Positions 47,990 to 60,242 of a DNA stretch of 64,000 nucleotides are shown here, piece after piece (position 1 is the first letter of the stretch; each line of letters starts with the position of its first letter). The notes beneath the pieces were generated by a model. It saw nothing but the letters and a program-made list of their open reading frames with translations. It did not search any database and had not been told where the DNA came from. The DNA is taken from assembly GCF_014764705.1 (NCBI RefSeq), contig NZ_JACXXG010000004.1, forward strand, positions 186,001-250,000, read 5' to 3'. Both the position numbers and the translations under genes were made by a program. The stretch is from Stutzerimonas kunmingensis. Its GTDB lineage: Bacteria > Pseudomonadota > Gammaproteobacteria > Pseudomonadales > Pseudomonadaceae.

Positions 47990-48454
47990 CTATGCCCCGT
48001 TCTGCACGTCGACCACCACCTGGTAGAGGCTTTCGTTGCTCGGCGCCTGGCGCAGTCGTTGGCGTACGTCTTCGCGGTCGAGCATGCTGGCGATCTGGCG
48101 CAGCAGTTCGAGATGCTCGTCGGTGGCGGCCTCCGGTACCAGCAGGACGAACAGCAGGTCCACCGGCGCGCCGTCGATGGCGTCGAAATCCACTGGCGTC
48201 TGCAGGCGCAGAACGGCGCTCAGCGGCGCATTGCAGCCAACCATGCGGCAGTGCGGGATGGCGATGCCGTTGCCGAAGCCGGTCGAGCCGAGCTTCTCGC
48301 GCGCGATCAGGCTTTCGAAGATGGTCTGGGAATCGAGATCGATAAGGTCCTGGGCGATCACCTTGGCGATCTGTTCCAGGACGCGCTTCTTGCTACCGCC
48401 CGGGACGTTCACCAAGGAACGCCCGGGGGTGAGGATGTTTTCGAGTCGGATCAT
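47990..48454 (-). CDS. ptsN: nitrogen-PTS EIIA component PtsN
   Basis: 154-residue EIIA-Ntr with the phospho-accepting His68 in GNGIAIPHCR. Its phosphorylation state controls K+ transport, nitrogen and carbon-storage metabolism. Directly downstream of hpf (7-bp gap) and immediately followed by rapZ. Confidence 0.96.
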   Translation of the reverse strand: MIRLENILTPGRSLVNVPGGSKKRVLEQIAKVIAQDLIDLDSQTIFESLIAREKLGSTGFGNGIAIPHCRMVGCNAPLSAVLRLQTPVDFDAIDGAPVDLLFVLLVPEAATDEHLELLRQIASMLDREDVRQRLRQAPSNESLYQVVVDVQNGA

Positions 48455-48461
48455 ATTGGAG

Positions 48462-48770
48462 TCAGCGGGTGACAGCGCCCTGTGTGTGGTCGAGCTGCTT
48501 CTCCTTGTGCTTGATCAACTGGCGATCGAGCTTGTCGACCAACAGGTCGACGGCAGCGTACATGTCTTCGTGATCGGCGATGGCCACGACTTCGCGGCCT
48601 GCGACGTGCAAGGTTGCTTCGGCTTTCTGCTTGAGTTTCTCGACCTGGAGGATCACCTGAACGCTGATGATGCGGTCGAAGTGGCGAGCAAGCCGATCGA
48701 ATTTCTCCTCGATGTAGTCACGCAGGGCATCGGTTACTTCCAGATGAACACCGCTGATGTTGACTTGCAT
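48462..48770 (-). CDS. hpf: ribosome hibernation promoting factor, short form
   Basis: Ribosome-associated inhibitor of 102 residues; the start MQVNISGVHLEVTDALRDYI at ATG 48770 has GGAGATAG upstream. The beta-alpha-beta-beta-beta-alpha fold pattern shows in DRIISVQVILQVEKLKQKAE and VVAIADHEDMYAAVDLLVDK. It lacks the C-terminal dimerisation domain of long HPF. The gene lies 73 bp after rpoN. Confidence 0.95.
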   Translation of the reverse strand: MQVNISGVHLEVTDALRDYIEEKFDRLARHFDRIISVQVILQVEKLKQKAEATLHVAGREVVAIADHEDMYAAVDLLVDKLDRQLIKHKEKQLDHTQGAVTR

Positions 48771-48843
48771 ACTGCTATCTCCTTTGCCTTGTACGAAGAG
48801 CAGGTTGGTAGGCCTGCGCCGGGACAGTTCGACCAGGGGCCGA

Positions 48844-50358
48844 TCACAGTAGACGTTTGCGCTCGCTGGATGGTGCGATACCGAGCGACTCGCGGTACTT
48901 CGCAACTGTGCGGCGGGCCACCTGGATGCCCTGCGCTTCCAGTAAACCAGCGATCTTGCTGTCGCTCAACGGCTTTTTCTGGTTTTCCGCGGCGACCAGT
49001 TTCTTGATGATCGCGCGGATCGCGGTGGACGAACATTCGCCGCCTTCCGCCGTGCTGACGTGGCTGGAGAAGAAGTATTTGAGTTCGTAGATGCCGCGTG
49101 GCGTGTGCATGTATTTCTGCGTGGTCACGCGGGAGATGGTCGACTCATGCATGCCCACCGCCTCGGCGATGTCGTGCAGTACCAGAGGCTTCATTGCCTC
49201 GTCACCATGCTCGAGGAAGGCGCGCTGGTGTTCGACGATCTGAGTCGCCACCTTCATCAGGGTCTCGTTGCGGCTGAGCAGGCTCTTGATGAACCAGCGC
49301 GCTTCCTGCAGCTGGTTGCGCATGAAGGTGTTGTCCGCGCTGGAGTCGGCGCGTTTGACGAAGCCGGCGTATTGCGCGTTGACGCGAAGGCGCGGCATGG
49401 CTTCCTGATTCAGCTCGACCAGCCAGCGATCATTGTGCTTGCGCACGATCACGTCGGGCACCACATATTCCGGCTCGCTCGCCTCGATCTGCGACCCCGG
49501 GCGCGGGTTCAGGCTCTGGATCAGTTCGATGACTTGGCGCAGATCGTCTTCCTTGATCTTCATTCGCCGCATCAGAAGGCTGTAATCCCGGCTGCCGAGG
49601 ATGTCCAGATAGTCGCTGACCAGACGCTTCGCTTCGCTCAGCCATGGTGTGCGGTCGGGCAGTTGGCGCAGCTGCAACAGCAGGCACTCACGCAGGTCAC
49701 GTGCGCCGATGCCGGCCGGTTCGAATTGCTGGATACGACGCAGAACGACCTCGACCTCGTCGAGTTCGATTTCCAGCTCGGGATCGAACGAGTCGACGAT
49801 TTCCTGCAGCGTCTCTTCGAGATAACCCTGTTCATTGATGCAGTCGATGAGGGTGGTCGCGATCAGCCGGTCGGTGTCGCTCATTGGCGCGAGGTTCAGC
49901 TGCCACAGCAGATGGCTCTGCAGGCTTATGCCGCTCGATGTCCGGCTGGTGAAATCCCACTCGTCGTCATCGTTGCTGGGCAGGCTGCTGGCGCTGGTCT
50001 GGTAGATGTCTTCCCAGACGGTGTCGACCGGAAGCTCGCTGGGAATCCGCTCGCCCCAGTCGCCGTCGCTGTCGTCCAGGCTGTCACTGCTATGAGAGGG
50101 CTCCTCGTAGGCGCTTTCCTGGGTGCTGCTCTTCTCGGTGACGGTGTCGCCTGGCCGTTCAGCGGCCTCGGCCATAGGGTCGGAGCTGTCGAAGTCGTCT
50201 CCGTCTTCTTCGCGCTCGAGCATGGGATTGGAGTCCAGCGCCTCCTGGATCTCCTGTTGCAGATCGAGGGTGGATAGCTGGAGGAGCCGTATGGCCTGTT
50301 GCAGCTGCGGTGTCATCGTCAGCTGCTGGCCCATCTTCAGGACTAGCGATGGTTTCAT
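48844..50358 (-). CDS. rpoN: RNA polymerase sigma-54 factor
   Basis: Alternative sigma factor that recognises -24/-12 promoters and needs bacterial enhancer-binding proteins. 504 residues from ATG 50358. Region I is glutamine-rich ([20 protein letters not shown]), region II is acidic, and the C-terminal RpoN box is [14 protein letters not shown]. The standard neighbours hpf, ptsN, rapZ and ptsO follow on the same strand. Its promoter must lie in 50359-50492, since the preceding lptB operon ends in a terminator. Confidence 0.97.
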   Translation of the reverse strand: MKPSLVLKMGQQLTMTPQLQQAIRLLQLSTLDLQQEIQEALDSNPMLEREEDGDDFDSSDPMAEAAERPGDTVTEKSSTQESAYEEPSHSSDSLDDSDGDWGERIPSELPVDTVWEDIYQTSASSLPSNDDDEWDFTSRTSSGISLQSHLLWQLNLAPMSDTDRLIATTLIDCINEQGYLEETLQEIVDSFDPELEIELDEVEVVLRRIQQFEPAGIGARDLRECLLLQLRQLPDRTPWLSEAKRLVSDYLDILGSRDYSLLMRRMKIKEDDLRQVIELIQSLNPRPGSQIEASEPEYVVPDVIVRKHNDRWLVELNQEAMPRLRVNAQYAGFVKRADSSADNTFMRNQLQEARWFIKSLLSRNETLMKVATQIVEHQRAFLEHGDEAMKPLVLHDIAEAVGMHESTISRVTTQKYMHTPRGIYELKYFFSSHVSTAEGGECSSTAIRAIIKKLVAAENQKKPLSDSKIAGLLEAQGIQVARRTVAKYRESLGIAPSSERKRLL

Positions 50359-50492
50359 GGCAGAGGACTTCGAACCTTTTATGCCGGCGCAACCGCGCCC
50401 ATTCCGACATGCCGTGCGCGGGGCGCCGGCAGAAAGCAAATTATATGCCTGCCGATGAAGCCTTTGCCTAGAGCCGATTTGCCGAGCCGAGC

Positions 50493-50504
50493 AAAAAATC
50501 CGCC

Positions 50505-50515
<11 letters not shown>
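50493..50515 (-). terminator. Terminator overlapping the lptB stop codon
   Basis: On the minus strand, TCCGCC and GGCGGA form a 6-bp stem around the TGTAA that contains the lptB stop, followed by six T residues. The stem uses the last two lptB sense codons. Confidence 0.8.
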
Positions 50516-51229
<714 letters not shown>

Positions 51230-51230
<1 letters not shown>

Positions 51231-51775
51231 TACTCGGGCTGCTCCGCAGCCTGACCGTTTTTGCGCGGCTGGATCACCATGTCCACGCGCGGGCGCGGCG
51301 TGGTGACATCGGCATTGGTGGCGCGCCCGGCGTTGACGATCTGCCGACGGGTGTCATAGACGATCTTCTCGCCTTCGAAGGTGTTGCCTTCCTGAACGAC
51401 CTTGGCCTGATCGATGAGCACGATCCGCTCGTTGGCGGCGAAATACTGGATGGTCAGGCCGTAGGCTTTGACGATCTCCTTGTCCACCGCAGGCTTCTGC
51501 TCGTAGTAGGCCGGCTTGCCGATGGAGGTGAAGACTTCGACGTCGCCGTTGTCATCCTGGGTAATGGTCACCGTGTCGCCGGTGATCTTCATCGTGCCCT
51601 GGGTGATGACCACGTCGCCGCGGTAGACCGCCACGCCCTGTCGGTCGTCCAGTTCGGCGGTGTCGGCTTGAACGCGGATTGGTTGTTCACGGTCCTCGGG
51701 AAGCGCCCAGGCGCTGGCGCCAAGCCAGAATGCGCTCAAACCGAGCAGGAGGGGGAGAGTCTTAACGCAGCTCAT
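51230..51775 (-). CDS. lptA: LPS transport periplasmic protein LptA
   Basis: Periplasmic beta-jellyroll protein of 181 residues that polymerises into the LPS bridge. It has a signal peptide ([18 protein letters not shown]) and OstA-like repeats such as [21 protein letters not shown] (seen in part). It overlaps the 3' end of lptC by 14 bp. Confidence 0.93.
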
Positions 51776-52334
51776 GCTGGCCTCTTACGTTGGACAGCAG
51801 GAGCATCCTGCCGTCATCCATGTACGCTTTCATGCCGGTTGCCGTGGTCACGCCATTGGCGGCCTCGATTCTAACGGCTTGGTTTGTCTCGGCATAATCC
51901 TTCTCCGGCCATACCGTCAGGCGGCTGGTGGTCAGGATCGTCGGGCGCCCCTTGGCGTCGGTTCGCTCGACCTTGACCTGATCGATCAGCAGCACCTCGT
52001 CGCCTTCGGCCGATACTTCGCCGCGCTCACTACGCACGTGCCACGGCAGTTCGGTGCCGCGATAGGACAGCAGATCCGGTTTGGTCAGCAGGCTGATGTC
52101 GCTCGCCTTGATGTGCTCGAGCTTGTCTGCGGTCAGTTCGTAGTTGCGCTTGCCGTCGGGCTGATATTGCACCGTGCGGGAATTGATCACATAGAAGTCG
52201 ACATCAGGCGTTGCGCCACTGGCGACGGACGGCTCCTGCATGAAGCTTTCCGGCCGGATGTTCCAGTAGCCGACCGCCACCAGCAGGGCGGCGATCAGCG
52301 TCAGCAGGACAGCGAAGCGCATTTTGCGAAGCAT
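51762..52334 (-). CDS. lptC: LPS export protein LptC
   Basis: Bitopic inner-membrane protein of 190 residues with one N-terminal helix (AVLLTLIAALLVAVGYW) and a periplasmic jellyroll that receives LPS from LptB2FG. AGGGG precedes ATG 52334. Follows kdsC by 8 bp. Confidence 0.92.
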   Translation of the reverse strand: MLRKMRFAVLLTLIAALLVAVGYWNIRPESFMQEPSVASGATPDVDFYVINSRTVQYQPDGKRNYELTADKLEHIKASDISLLTKPDLLSYRGTELPWHVRSERGEVSAEGDEVLLIDQVKVERTDAKGRPTILTTSRLTVWPEKDYAETNQAVRIEAANGVTTATGMKAYMDDGRMLLLSNVRGQHELR

Positions 52335-52342
52335 GCAGACCC

Positions 52343-52867
52343 CTACAGATATGCGTTTTGCGCGGCGGCGAGGGTGCCCTGCGCGCGCATGATCAGTTCG
52401 CAGAACTCGCGTGCCGCACCCTCGCCACCGCGGGCCAGGGTAACGCCGTGGGCATGTTCACGAACGAAGGTGTCGGCGCTGGCCACGGCCATGCCGAGGC
52501 CTACGCGGCGTATCACCGGCAGATCAGGCAGGTCGTCACCGAGATAGGCTACTTCAGAGTAGCTCAGGCCAAGTTCGGTCAGCAGTTCGTCGAGCACGAC
52601 CAGCTTGTCCTCGCGCCCCTGATAAAGGTGCTGGATACCGAGGTTCTGCGCTCGACGCTCTACCACGGGCGTCTTGCGCCCGCTGATGATCGCGGTGCGC
52701 ACGCCGGAGTTGATCAGCATCTTGATGCCGTGGCCGTCCAGTGTGTTGAACGTCTTGAACTCGCTGCCGTCGGTCAGGAAATAAAGGCGGCCATCGGTGA
52801 GCACACCATCGACGTCGAAGATCGCCAGGCGAATGTCGCGGGCGCGTTGCAGCAGGTGTTCGTGCAT
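52343..52867 (-). CDS. kdsC: 3-deoxy-D-manno-octulosonate 8-phosphate phosphatase KdsC
   Basis: HAD phosphatase of 174 residues that makes free Kdo for the LPS core. The nucleophile motif is FDVDGVLTDGR, with ISGRKTPVVE and the C-terminal GDDLPDLPVIRRVG motif IV. The start overlaps the kdsD stop by one base (TAATG). Confidence 0.96.
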   Translation of the reverse strand: MHEHLLQRARDIRLAIFDVDGVLTDGRLYFLTDGSEFKTFNTLDGHGIKMLINSGVRTAIISGRKTPVVERRAQNLGIQHLYQGREDKLVVLDELLTELGLSYSEVAYLGDDLPDLPVIRRVGLGMAVASADTFVREHAHGVTLARGGEGAAREFCELIMRAQGTLAAAQNAYL

Positions 52868-53841
52868 TACATCACCCCCGCGCGCAGGAGGTCGTGCATG
52901 TTCAGCGCACCAATCGGCAACTCCTGGTCATCGACGACTACCAGCGAACTGATCTTGTGGTCTTCCATGATCTTCAGAGCCTCGGCGGCGAGCATCTCAG
53001 CATGGGCGGTCTTGCCGTGCACGGTCATGATCTCGTCGATGCGCGTCTGGCGAACGTCGACTCCCTTGTCCAGCGCACGGCGCAGATCGCCGTCGGTGAA
53101 GATGCCGGCGAGTCGTCCGTCCGCTTCGACGATGACGGTCATGCCCAGGCCCTTTTGCGTCATTTCCAGCAGGGCGTCGCGCAGCGATGTGCCGCGCGGA
53201 ACCCTCGGCAAGCGCTCGCCGGTATGCATGACGTGCTCGACTTTCAACAGCAGGCGGCGGCCCAGCGCGCCGCCCGGGTGAGAGAAGGCGAAATCTTCAG
53301 CAGTGAACCCACGAGCCTCGAGCAGCGCGATAGCCAGGGCATCGCCGAGCACCAGGCTGGCAGTGGTGGAGGAGGTCGGCGCGAGGTTCAGCGGGCAGGC
53401 TTCGATGGCGACGCTAGCGTCCAGATTCACCGCAGCGGCCTTGGCCAGTACCGAGTTGGGGTTGCCGGTCATGCTGATCAGGGTGATGCCGAGCCGCTTG
53501 ATCAGCGGTAACAGGGTGACGATCTCGCTGGTGGTGCCGGAGTTGGAAAGGGCGAGGACCACGTCGTCCTGAGTGATCATGCCCATGTCGCCATGGCTGG
53601 CCTCGGCGGGGTGCACGAAGAAGGCAGCGGTGCCGGTGCTGGCCAATGTGGCGGCGATCTTGCGGCCGACGTGCCCGGATTTGCCCATGCCAACCACGAC
53701 CACTCGGCCCTTGCAGCCAAGGATCAGCTCGCAAGCCTGCACGAAATCGGCATCGATACGTGCGTTCAACTGCTCAACCGCTTCTATTTCCAGGCGGATG
53801 GTGCGTTGCGCGGTTTCGATCAATTGGCTGCTCTGGCTCAT
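52867..53841 (-). CDS. kdsD: arabinose-5-phosphate isomerase KdsD
   Basis: Converts ribulose-5-phosphate to arabinose-5-phosphate, the first committed step towards Kdo. 324 residues: an N-terminal SIS domain (GKSGHVGRKIAATLASTGT, ALSNSGTTSEIV) followed by two CBS domains (HVMHTGERLPRVPRGTSLRD in part, and DEIMTVHGKTAHAEM). First gene of kdsD-kdsC-lptC-lptA-lptB. A good -10 lies upstream. Confidence 0.96.
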   Translation of the reverse strand: MSQSSQLIETAQRTIRLEIEAVEQLNARIDADFVQACELILGCKGRVVVVGMGKSGHVGRKIAATLASTGTAAFFVHPAEASHGDMGMITQDDVVLALSNSGTTSEIVTLLPLIKRLGITLISMTGNPNSVLAKAAAVNLDASVAIEACPLNLAPTSSTTASLVLGDALAIALLEARGFTAEDFAFSHPGGALGRRLLLKVEHVMHTGERLPRVPRGTSLRDALLEMTQKGLGMTVIVEADGRLAGIFTDGDLRRALDKGVDVRQTRIDEIMTVHGKTAHAEMLAAEALKIMEDHKISSLVVVDDQELPIGALNMHDLLRAGVM

Positions 53842-53873
53842 GGCTGGCGAGGTCGTCCGATTAAAAGGCGGGG

Positions 53874-53879
53874 ATTATA
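53874..53879 (-). promoter_or_regulatory. Putative -10 of the kdsD-lptB operon
   Basis: Perfect TATAAT on the minus strand 33 bases before ATG 53841. The -35 is weak. Confidence 0.5.
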
Positions 53880-54009
53880 GCGAGAATCCGTTGCGGACTC
53901 ATGGAAAATGTCGGCACATCACTGTGGGTCGGCACAATCAATTTGATCAGCCTGAGCTGAACCGAAGCTGAACGGGGCGTCGCTCGTCATCTGCCGAAAC
54001 GCTCATCGG

Positions 54010-54038
54010 TTGGGCGGCCTCTGGCGCGATGCTATAGT
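54010..54038 (+). promoter_or_regulatory. Putative sigma-70 promoter of the mla operon
   Basis: TTGGGC (54010-54015), 17-bp spacer, TATAGT (54033-54038), about 85 bases before ATG 54123. Divergent from kdsD. Confidence 0.55.
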
Positions 54039-54122
54039 GCGCCGCCGAAAACGGTCAGGGCAGAAAGTATCCCAGCGTCATCGGGAGCCGTCTGTTTCGC
54101 AGACTGCATGCAAGGAGACCAG

Positions 54123-54938
54123 ATGAGCGCCTGCAATGACTTCGCCGTCGAGCTGAAGGGAGTGACCTTCAAGCGAGGCGAGCGCAGTATTTTCAACGAT
54201 GTCGATATCGCCATACCGCGAGGGAAGGTTACGGCCATCATGGGGCCGTCCGGTTGTGGCAAGACGACGCTGCTGCGCCTGATCGCTGCGCAGCTGATGC
54301 CGTCGCGTGGTGAAGTCTGGGTGGCGGGCAACAATCTGCCGAGCCTCTCGCGCAGCGAGCTGTTCGACATGCGCAAGCAGATGGGTGTGCTGTTCCAGAG
54401 CGGGGCACTGTTCACCGATCTCGACGTGTTCGAGAACGTTGCGTTTCCGCTGCGGGTGCATACCAAGCTCCCAGACGAGATGATCCGCGACATCGTGCTG
54501 ATGAAGCTCGAAGCGGTAGGGCTACGTGGCGCCATCGAGCTGATGCCCGACGAGCTGTCCGGTGGCATGAAGCGGCGTGTCGCGCTGGCGCGGGCGATTG
54601 CCCTGGATCCGCAGATTCTGATGTATGACGAACCCTTCGCCGGACAGGATCCGATTGCGATGGGCGTTCTCGTGCGGCTGATTCGCCTGCTCAACGACGC
54701 GCTGGGCATCACCAGTATCGTGGTCTCCCACGATCTGGCCGAAACCGCGTCCATTGCCGACTACATCTACGTGGTTGGCGATGCCCAGGTGCTTGGCCAG
54801 GGCACGCCGGCGGAGCTGATGGAGTCGAACAATCCGCGCATCAGGCAATTCATGACGGGCGCAGCCGACGGGCCGGTGCCATTCCATTTTCCTGCACCGG
54901 CCTATGCCGACGATCTACTGAGAGGCACCGATGCGTAA
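54123..54938 (+). CDS. mlaF: phospholipid ABC transporter ATP-binding protein MlaF
   Basis: ATPase of MlaFEDB, which traffics phospholipids between the inner and outer membranes to keep outer-membrane asymmetry. 271 residues with Walker A GPSGCGKT (41-48), signature [15 protein letters not shown] and Walker [20 protein letters not shown] at 54112-54117 supports ATG 54123 over the in-frame ATG 54108. Overlaps mlaE by 8 bp. Confidence 0.95.
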   Translation: MSACNDFAVELKGVTFKRGERSIFNDVDIAIPRGKVTAIMGPSGCGKTTLLRLIAAQLMPSRGEVWVAGNNLPSLSRSELFDMRKQMGVLFQSGALFTDLDVFENVAFPLRVHTKLPDEMIRDIVLMKLEAVGLRGAIELMPDELSGGMKRRVALARAIALDPQILMYDEPFAGQDPIAMGVLVRLIRLLNDALGITSIVVSHDLAETASIADYIYVVGDAQVLGQGTPAELMESNNPRIRQFMTGAADGPVPFHFPAPAYADDLLRGTDA

Positions 54939-55728
54939 GCGTTCGTTGTTGGATCGGATTGCCCTGCTCGGTCGCGCCGGACTGGATGTGCTGGCAGCCC
55001 TGGGGCGCTCGACGATATTTCTCGTGCATGCGCTGTTCGGGCGAAGCGGGCTGCGTAACGGTTTTTCGCTGTTGGTCAAGCAGCTCTATTCGGTTGGTGT
55101 GCTGTCACTGGCCATTGTAGTTGTCTCCGGCATCTTCATCGGCATGGTGTTGGCGCTGCAGGGCTACAACATTCTCAGCAGCTACGGCTCCGAGCAGGCG
55201 GTTGGGCAGATGGTCGCACTGACCCTGTTGCGCGAGCTCGGTCCGGTGGTTACTGCGCTGCTGTTCGCCGGGCGTGCCGGCTCGGCTCTGGCGGCCGAGA
55301 TCGGCAACATGAAGTCGACCGAGCAGCTCTCGAGCCTGGAAATGATCGGAGTCGATCCGCTCAAGTACATCATCGCGCCGCGCCTCTGGGCCGGTTTCAT
55401 CTCGCTGCCGCTGCTGACGCTGATCTTCAACGTGGTCGGAATCTGGGGCGGAGCGATGGTGGCGGTGGAGTGGCTCGGTGTCTACGAAGGCTCGTTTTGG
55501 GCCAACATGCAGAACAGCGTCGACTTCAGTTCCGATGTGCTCAACGGCGTTATCAAGAGCGTCGTCTTTGCGCTGGTAGTGACCTGGATCGCCGTGTTCC
55601 AGGGCTACGATTGCGACCCGACCTCCGAAGGTATCAGCCGTGCCACCACCCGGACTGTGGTTTACGCCTCGCTGGCGGTGCTCGGCCTCGATTTCATTTT
55701 GACCGCGTTGATGTTTGGAGATTTCTGA
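54931..55728 (+). CDS. mlaE: phospholipid ABC transporter permease MlaE
   Basis: Inner-membrane permease of 265 residues with about five helices. The MlaE family segment [20 protein letters not shown] and the [20 protein letters not shown] coupling region (split here) are present. Overlaps mlaF by 8 bp and mlaD by 1 bp (TGATG). Confidence 0.95.
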   Translation: MRKRSLLDRIALLGRAGLDVLAALGRSTIFLVHALFGRSGLRNGFSLLVKQLYSVGVLSLAIVVVSGIFIGMVLALQGYNILSSYGSEQAVGQMVALTLLRELGPVVTALLFAGRAGSALAAEIGNMKSTEQLSSLEMIGVDPLKYIIAPRLWAGFISLPLLTLIFNVVGIWGGAMVAVEWLGVYEGSFWANMQNSVDFSSDVLNGVIKSVVFALVVTWIAVFQGYDCDPTSEGISRATTRTVVYASLAVLGLDFILTALMFGDF

Positions 55729-56186
55729 TGCGTATCCGCACACTGGAAATGGGTGTCGGGCTGTTCCTGCTTGCCGGGCTGCTGGCCTTGCTGCTGCTGT
55801 CACTGCGTGTCAGCGGGCTGAGCGTTACTGATGCCGACACTTACAAGCTGTATGCCTATTTCGACAATATTGCCGGATTGACTGTCCGATCCAAGGTGAC
55901 CATGGCTGGCGTGACCATCGGCAAGGTCACCGCGATCGACCTGGATCGTGACAGCTACACCGGACGAGTCACGCTGGAAATCCAGCAGGATGTCGACATC
56001 CTGCCGGCCGACTCGACGGCTTCGATCCTTACCGCAGGGCTGCTGGGTGAGAAGTACATCGGCATCAGCGTCGGCGGTGAGGAGGAGTTGCTCGCGGATG
56101 GCGACACCATTCAGGACACCCAGTCCTCGCTGGTGCTCGAGGATCTGATCGGCAAATTCCTGCTCAACTCGGTTAACAAAGATTGA
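55728..56186 (+). CDS. mlaD: MCE-family lipid-binding protein MlaD
   Basis: 152-residue MCE protein, a membrane-anchored hexameric ring around MlaE that hands lipids to MlaC. One N-terminal helix (MGVGLFLLAGLLALLLLSL) and a single MCE domain (YAYFDNIAGLTVRSKVTMAG, then IGKVTAIDLD and ILTAGLLGEKYIGI). Usual gammaproteobacterial length. Confidence 0.95.
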   Translation: MRIRTLEMGVGLFLLAGLLALLLLSLRVSGLSVTDADTYKLYAYFDNIAGLTVRSKVTMAGVTIGKVTAIDLDRDSYTGRVTLEIQQDVDILPADSTASILTAGLLGEKYIGISVGGEEELLADGDTIQDTQSSLVLEDLIGKFLLNSVNKD

Positions 56187-56197
56187 AGGAGATGCAC

Positions 56198-56845
56198 ATG
56201 ATGACTGCCTTGCGCCGCGGCCTGCTGATTCTGTTGGCCGTTCTGCCCATGTTCTCCCACGCTGCGCTGACAGCCCACCAGGTCATTCAGCAGACCACCG
56301 ATGAGTTGCTGGCCGATCTGAAGGCCAACAAGGAGCAGTACCGCAACGATCCGGCGGCTTTCTATGACTCGCTGAACGAGATTCTTGGCCCGGTCGTCGA
56401 TGCCGAAGGCATCTCGCGCAGCATCATGACCGTCAAATATTCGCGCAACGCCTCGCCTGAGCAGATGACGCGCTTCCAGGAGAATTTCAAGCGCAGCCTG
56501 ATGCAGTTCTATGGCAACGCCCTGCTGGAATACAACAACCAGCAGATCCGCGTGCTGCCGTCGAGCGGCAAGGCTGATGACAAGCGCACCAGCGTCGGCA
56601 TGGAGGTGGTAGGGCGCCAGGGCGAGATCTATCCAGTGTCCTACACCATGGTCAACGCTGGCGAGTGGCGGGTGCGCAATGTGATCATCAATGGCATTAA
56701 CATTGGCAAGCTGTTCCGCGATCAGTTCGCCGATTCCATGCAGCGTAACGGCGGCGATCTGGACAAGACCATCGATGGTTGGGCCGAGGTGGTGGCGCGA
56801 ACCAAGGACACCGAGGCCGGTCAGCAGGCCGCAGGCGATGAGTGA
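56198..56845 (+). CDS. mlaC: periplasmic phospholipid-binding protein MlaC
   Basis: Soluble shuttle of 215 residues with a signal peptide ending FSHA. Family segments ALTAHQVIQQTTDELLADLK, GPVVDAEGISRSIMTVKYS and MVNAGEWRVRNVIINGINIG are visible. AAGGAG with a 6-base spacer supports ATG 56198 over the earlier TTG or ATG. Overlaps mlaB by 8 bp. Confidence 0.93.
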   Translation: MMTALRRGLLILLAVLPMFSHAALTAHQVIQQTTDELLADLKANKEQYRNDPAAFYDSLNEILGPVVDAEGISRSIMTVKYSRNASPEQMTRFQENFKRSLMQFYGNALLEYNNQQIRVLPSSGKADDKRTSVGMEVVGRQGEIYPVSYTMVNAGEWRVRNVIINGINIGKLFRDQFADSMQRNGGDLDKTIDGWAEVVARTKDTEAGQQAAGDE

Positions 56846-57152
56846 GGCGCGTATCGAGCGTGGTGCCGAAGGCGAACTGCGCATGATCGGCGTGCTTGAC
56901 TATAGCAGCGGGCCTGCGCTGCGCGAGGCCGGGCGAGCGCTGATCGCGGACAGCCGCTCGGCACTGATGCTGGATTGCTCGGCGATCGAGCGGTCCAGCA
57001 GTGTCGGGCTTTCTCTCCTGCTGGCGTTCATGCGCGATGCCAAGGCCGCCGGCGTCGAACTGCGCGTCACTGCGTTACCTGACGATATGGAAAAGATTGC
57101 CAAGGTGTCCGGCTTGCTGGATATCCTGCCGCTGGAAGCATCCCGGGTCTGA
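56838..57152 (+). CDS. mlaB: STAS-domain protein MlaB
   Basis: Cytoplasmic STAS-domain subunit of 104 residues that binds MlaF and stabilises the transporter. The STAS core (MLDCSAIERSSSVGLSLLLA) has serines at the position where many MlaB proteins have a conserved threonine. Starts within the mlaC 3' end. Confidence 0.9.
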   Translation: MSEARIERGAEGELRMIGVLDYSSGPALREAGRALIADSRSALMLDCSAIERSSSVGLSLLLAFMRDAKAAGVELRVTALPDDMEKIAKVSGLLDILPLEASRV

Positions 57153-57165
57153 AAGGAATAGCCGT

Positions 57166-57657
57166 ATGAAACTGCGCTGGGCGGAAGGGCTGCGCGATAG
57201 CGTGCATGAGCTGGCCGAATCGCTGGGCAATCTGCTGGTCGAGACGTTCCACTACCTGGCGCTGTTTGCGATCGGCGCGGTGACGGCCTGGGCGGCGGTC
57301 ATGGCCTTTCTCGGCATGGTCGAGAAGGGCCATATCACGGTCGATGACATCCTGCTGCTGTTCATCTACCTAGAGCTGGGTGCGATGGTCGGGATCTATT
57401 TCAAGACCAACCACATGCCGGTGCGATTCCTGATCTACGTGGCGATTACCGCGCTGACCCGCCTGTTGATCTCCGATGTTTCCCACCACCATCGTCCTGA
57501 CATGGGCGTGGTCTACGTATCCGGTGCGATCCTGCTTCTGGCGTTGGCGATTCTGGTGGTGCGCTTCGCCTCCTCACGCTTTCCCGCCGTGCAAAGCGAT
57601 AGCGGTCGGCCACGCCATTCGCGTAGCCGTGACCAGGGCGCCGAGACGCTCGATTGA
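57166..57657 (+). CDS. PsiE-like (phosphate-starvation-inducible) membrane protein
   Basis: Inner-membrane protein of 163 residues from ATG 57166 (AAAGGA upstream) with four hydrophobic helices (about 26-49, 60-75, 82-98, 116-138). FHYLALFAIGAVTAWAAVMAF, the conserved YLELGAMVGIYFKTNHMPVR (shown split), and a His-rich SDVSHHHRPDMG loop fit the PsiE family. 13 bp after mlaB, so it may be co-transcribed. Role unknown. A terminator follows. Confidence 0.8.
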   Translation: MKLRWAEGLRDSVHELAESLGNLLVETFHYLALFAIGAVTAWAAVMAFLGMVEKGHITVDDILLLFIYLELGAMVGIYFKTNHMPVRFLIYVAITALTRLLISDVSHHHRPDMGVVYVSGAILLLALAILVVRFASSRFPAVQSDSGRPRHSRSRDQGAETLD

Positions 57658-57693
57658 GACATCTCCGTTGGTTCGGCGAGGTTCGGGGTTCGC

Positions 57694-57711
57694 AGCCTTC
57701 GGGCTTTTTTG
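57694..57711 (+). terminator. Short UUCG-loop terminator after the PsiE-like gene
   Basis: AGCC-TTCG-GGCT stem-loop (57694-57705) followed by five T residues. The stem is only 4 bp but the UUCG loop is very stable. It separates the mla unit from ibaG. Confidence 0.65.
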
Positions 57712-57756
57712 TATGATGATCGGCCCGTGCGCGTCCTGCGCCGATCGAGGTTGAAC

Positions 57757-59365
<1,609 letters not shown>

Positions 59366-59440
59366 GTTTTCGCAAGACGGATGGCTAGCGGGCCCTTGAC
59401 TAGCGAGGGCCCACCCGAGGTTCCAAAGGAAATATGCTCC

Positions 59441-60073
59441 ATGCTTACCATCGCCCTGTCCAAAGGCCGCATCCTCGACGATACCCTGCCGCTGCTCGCC
59501 GCAGCCGGCATCGTGCCCACCGAGAACCCGGACAAGAGCCGCAAGCTGATCATCCCGACCACTCAGGATGATGTGCGTCTGCTGATCGTCCGCGCTACCG
59601 ACGTGCCCACCTACGTCGAGCATGGTGCGGCCGATCTCGGCGTCGCCGGCAAGGATGTGCTGATGGAGTACGGCGGCCAGGGGCTTTACGAGCCACTCGA
59701 TCTGCGCATCGCCAACTGCAAGTTGATGACCGCCGGCAAGGTCGGTGCGCCGGAGCCCAAGGGCCGCCTGCGCGTGGCGACCAAGTTCGTCAATGTCGCC
59801 AAGCGCTACTACGCCGAGCAGGGCCGCCAGGTCGACATCATCAAGCTGTACGGCTCGATGGAGCTGGCGCCGCTGGTGGGGCTGGCGGATAAGATCATCG
59901 ACGTCGTCGACACCGGCAACACCCTGCGTGCCAATGGCCTGGAGCCCCAGGAACTGATCGCACACATCAGTTCGCGGCTGGTGGTGAACAAGGCTTCGAT
60001 GAAGATGCAGCACGCGCGTATCCAAGCGCTGATCGATACCCTGCATACGGCGGTTCAGCAGCATCAGCATTGA
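59441..60073 (+). CDS. hisG: ATP phosphoribosyltransferase, short form
   Basis: First enzyme of histidine biosynthesis. 210 residues: the short form without the C-terminal regulatory domain, which works with HisZ (not in this window). [17 protein letters not shown] and [12 protein letters not shown] are family motifs. ATG 59441 has AAAGGA ten bases upstream. Follows murA by 75 bp, a gap that contains a GGGCCCT / AGGGCCC hairpin. Confidence 0.95.
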   Translation: MLTIALSKGRILDDTLPLLAAAGIVPTENPDKSRKLIIPTTQDDVRLLIVRATDVPTYVEHGAADLGVAGKDVLMEYGGQGLYEPLDLRIANCKLMTAGKVGAPEPKGRLRVATKFVNVAKRYYAEQGRQVDIIKLYGSMELAPLVGLADKIIDVVDTGNTLRANGLEPQELIAHISSRLVVNKASMKMQHARIQALIDTLHTAVQQHQH

Positions 60074-60242
60074 TGCGTTTCGCGGTCGCCACCGCGCCTG
60101 CCTATCCGTGCCATAGCTGAAATTCTCAGGTGCCCGCACGGTGGGCTTGATATTCTAGCGGCGCCTGAGAGCCCGGCCTGCGCTTCGTGCCATTGCAATG
60201 AAGCAGGCCGCTTCCGATGCCTAGCCAACCATGAGGCCCGCT

